NCBI RefSeq assembly: GCF_000426565.1
Contig: NZ_AUFP01000008.1
Coordinates: 82,412 to 146,411, forward strand
DNA: 64,000 bases
Origin: Segatella albensis DSM 11370 = JCM 12258
Lineage (GTDB): Bacteria; Bacteroidota; Bacteroidia; Bacteroidales; Bacteroidaceae
Direction: 5' to 3'
This document shows positions 62,464-64,000 of the stretch, piece by piece. Position 1 is the first letter of the stretch. Every line of letters begins with the position of its first letter. The notes under the pieces were generated by a model. It was not told the origin of the DNA. It saw only the letters and a list, made by a program, of their open reading frames with translations, and ran no database searches. The position numbers and the translations under genes are program-made.

Positions 62464-63381
62464 CAAAAAAAATATGAAAAGTGAATCAAAAAAAACGAAT
62501 GTTGAAGTTTGATATTCAGCAATTCATTGATAATGAGGGCGTTGCACGGTTCCGTCTTGTAGCGTAATTTCCGTTTTTTAGTCGAAATGTAGCTCGTGCA
62601 TCCCGATGTGTGTGCTCACAATACGTAGTTGTGAGATATGGTGATTCTTATTTTTTTAATAAGAAAATTCTTACGCCTGATGCTAATTAAAGATATATAT
62701 AATATTGATTAATATAATATAAAGTTTAACCCGAACAATACGCGCAAAAATTTTCTCTAAAAGTATATATAAGAATACGCCCATAATAGGGTGTATTCTT
62801 TCTTTTTTCTTATTATTGCGAGCATATATTGTTACAATGATGAATTTTGCATCCCTCTTGGGGGAATACAACATATACCTTATATTATATATGAAGCTAT
62901 ACAGAGACAGAAATATGCTCATTTTACATCAGATTTCATGCTCATTTCACGCATTTTATTCCCGATTTCGCCATTATCAAATCAAAAAATCCTCGATTTT
63001 CGGGATTTTACCTCAAAATTCGGGAATTTTGAATATTTCTTTACAAACACGTTAAAACACTTATATAGAGGATGTTATGGCCAAAAAATTGGGTAAAAGA
63101 CTATGTTGGCTATCTCTAAAATCATAGGTTTTGAAAATTCAAAAACACCGCATAATGGGTTCAAAAGTTGTTTTGAATGATATAAATTCTGCTTTTCCGG
63201 ACTTGTTTTTCTTCATTTTCGCCCTAAAAACGACCGATTTTTAGTCGCATCGTGTGATGTGGTGAAACATTGTGAGGATAAGATGACAATAATTGACGGG
63301 GGATGTGCAAGGTTTGCGAGAAATATACATTGTAAAATATTTATTATATTGGCATATTCTCAATATCGCCGATATAAGTAC
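62464..63381. other. Gene-free AT-rich stretch
   Basis: No credible coding frame is seen; short frames here lack start context and family likeness. Contents: a hairpin TTCTTATT...AATAAGAA near 62645, a terminator-like hairpin at 62771-62798 with a T-rich tail, and a sequence near 62590-62606 resembling a degenerate end of the repeats found after 63382. Confidence 0.5.
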
Positions 63382-63487
63382 AGCTCGTGTACCCCTCCGG
63401 GGTGCTATGAGATATGCTGCTATCTCTTCTCCGAGGGTACGCTAATGCGACCCCCGGTTATCGCAGAGATATCCCCTCCGGGGAATA
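63382..63487. repeat. Interspersed GC-rich repeat, copy 1
   Basis: A 106-bp unit beginning AGCTCGTGTACCCCTCCGGG and ending CCCCTCCGGGGAATA. It contains several short palindromes around CCCC..GGGG. A near-identical copy lies at 63871-63975 and an inverted partial copy at 63758-63811. Confidence 0.8.
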
Positions 63488-63676
63488 CGTACAAGTATGG
63501 CTGCTGTGTGTGCCTCTACAACATCCGCGGGAATACGTACAAATATGGCTGCTGTGTATGCCTCTACAATATCCGCGGGAATACGCACAAGTATGAACTG
63601 CTGTGTATGCCTCTACAACATCTGCGGGAATACGCACAAGTACAAACTGCTGTGTATGACTTCTATAGCATCTTTC
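63483..63676. repeat. Tandem 48-bp repeat, four units
   Basis: Four head-to-tail units start at 63483, 63531, 63579 and 63628 (GAATACGTACAAGTATGGCT in unit 1). The first three are close copies of 48-49 bp; the fourth diverges at its end. A further start of the unit is at 63971-64000, after the second interspersed copy. Confidence 0.85.
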
Positions 63677-63757
63677 TAGGGCATAGTCGATGTGCTTAGC
63701 TGCGAGATATGCTACCCTCCCTCCGAGGGATAGTCGATATGCCTAGCTGGGATACAC

Positions 63758-63811
63758 ACCCCGGAGGGGTTGCCGCTGTGATAACCGGGGGGTGCGATAG
63801 CAGACCCTCGG
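63758..63811. repeat. Inverted partial copy of the GC-rich repeat
   Basis: Reverse-complemented, this stretch reads CCGAGGGTctgctatcgCACCCCCCGGTTATCACAG and on to CCCCTCCGGGG, matching the second half of the 63382 unit with a few changes. Confidence 0.7.
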
Positions 63812-63870
63812 TATGTATGATGGTCTGTGTGAGTGCACCCCGGAGGGTGTGCCCGTCCTGCGTCTGTCAT

Positions 63871-63975
63871 AGCTCGTGTACCCCTCTGGGGTGCTATGAG
63901 GTTTGCTGTATATCCTTCTCCGAGGGTACGCTTCGCGACCCCCGGTTATCTCAGAGGTATCCCCTCCGGGGAATA
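63871..63975. repeat. Interspersed GC-rich repeat, copy 2
   Basis: A 105-bp direct copy of 63382-63487 with scattered substitutions, again followed by the start of a 48-bp-type unit. Confidence 0.8.
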
Positions 63976-64000
63976 TGTATAATATGAACTGCTGTGTATG

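Noticed and set aside
62791..63096. Short plus-strand frames in the right-end AT-rich DNA
   Set aside because: Low complexity, no ribosome binding site or family likeness.
63483..63676. CRISPR array
   Set aside because: Units are head to tail without unique spacers, and no cas genes are present.
63259..63699. 146-codon frame with 16-residue repeats
   Set aside because: The repeats come from the 48-bp DNA repeat, whose period is a multiple of three; the rest reads as random Cys-rich sequence.

Overview
The window is a stretch of Bacteroidota chromosome, most likely from a Prevotella-type gut or rumen anaerobe. Four things point there. Many genes sit behind the Bacteroidota promoter form TTTG-N19/20-TAnnTTTG. 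The first operon has the esterase / symporter / GH10 / GH43 order known from the Prevotella bryantii xylan cluster. An adjacent GlsA/GlsB-like pair for amino-acid lipids is present. DUF3109, DUF4292, DUF4876 and DUF6850 family proteins are also present. The DNA is AT-rich and mostly core genome; no phage, insertion sequence or CRISPR array was seen.

Layout. 1-7.4 kb: xylan use. A secreted protein leaves the window leftward and diverges from an SGNH esterase - GPH symporter - GH10 xylanase - GH43 xylosidase operon; a secreted GH3 enzyme converges on it. The divergent promoter gap carries a perfect 13-bp inverted repeat. 7.6-10.4 kb: gpmI, ung and a DUF3109 protein. 10.4-16 kb: an AraC-type regulator, a secreted jelly-roll-like protein, gyrB, rpsT with tRNA-Glu, recO and a YqeY protein. 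16-31.7 kb: an almost complete division and cell wall cluster on the minus strand in the order mraZ-rsmH-ftsL-ftsI-murE-mraY-murD-ftsW-murG-murC-ftsQ-ftsA-ftsZ, with MraZ-box-like repeats at its promoter. murF lies apart, at 50-51 kb.

32-49 kb: the gls pair, divergent dgt and dut, a TPR protein / DUF4292 lipoprotein / EnvC-like operon, an M20 hydrolase, a long-chain acyl-CoA synthetase, prfB, a 48-residue membrane protein, a CYTH protein overlapping a VanZ-like gene, two tandem sodium symporters and a helix-hairpin-helix protein. 49-50 kb: a gene-free stretch with an orphan promoter, then tRNA-Pro and tRNA-Phe. 50-56.7 kb: murF diverging from folP-cdaA, then pta-ackA and a KDG-type sugar kinase. 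56.7-62.3 kb: a three-gene outer-membrane locus (TonB-dependent receptor, DUF4876 lipoprotein, DUF6850 barrel) of unknown substrate. 62.3-64 kb: gene-free DNA ending in GC-rich interspersed and tandem repeats.

How the genes fit together: the xylan genes would debranch, cleave, import and hydrolyse xylan; pta-ackA would turn acetyl-CoA into acetate and ATP; the division cluster couples septum assembly to lipid II synthesis. No clearly new multi-gene system is evident. The parts least explained by known biology are the TonB/DUF4876/DUF6850 locus, the orphan promoter at 49.5 kb and the repeat field at the right end. All family names rest on motif recognition by eye, without database searches.
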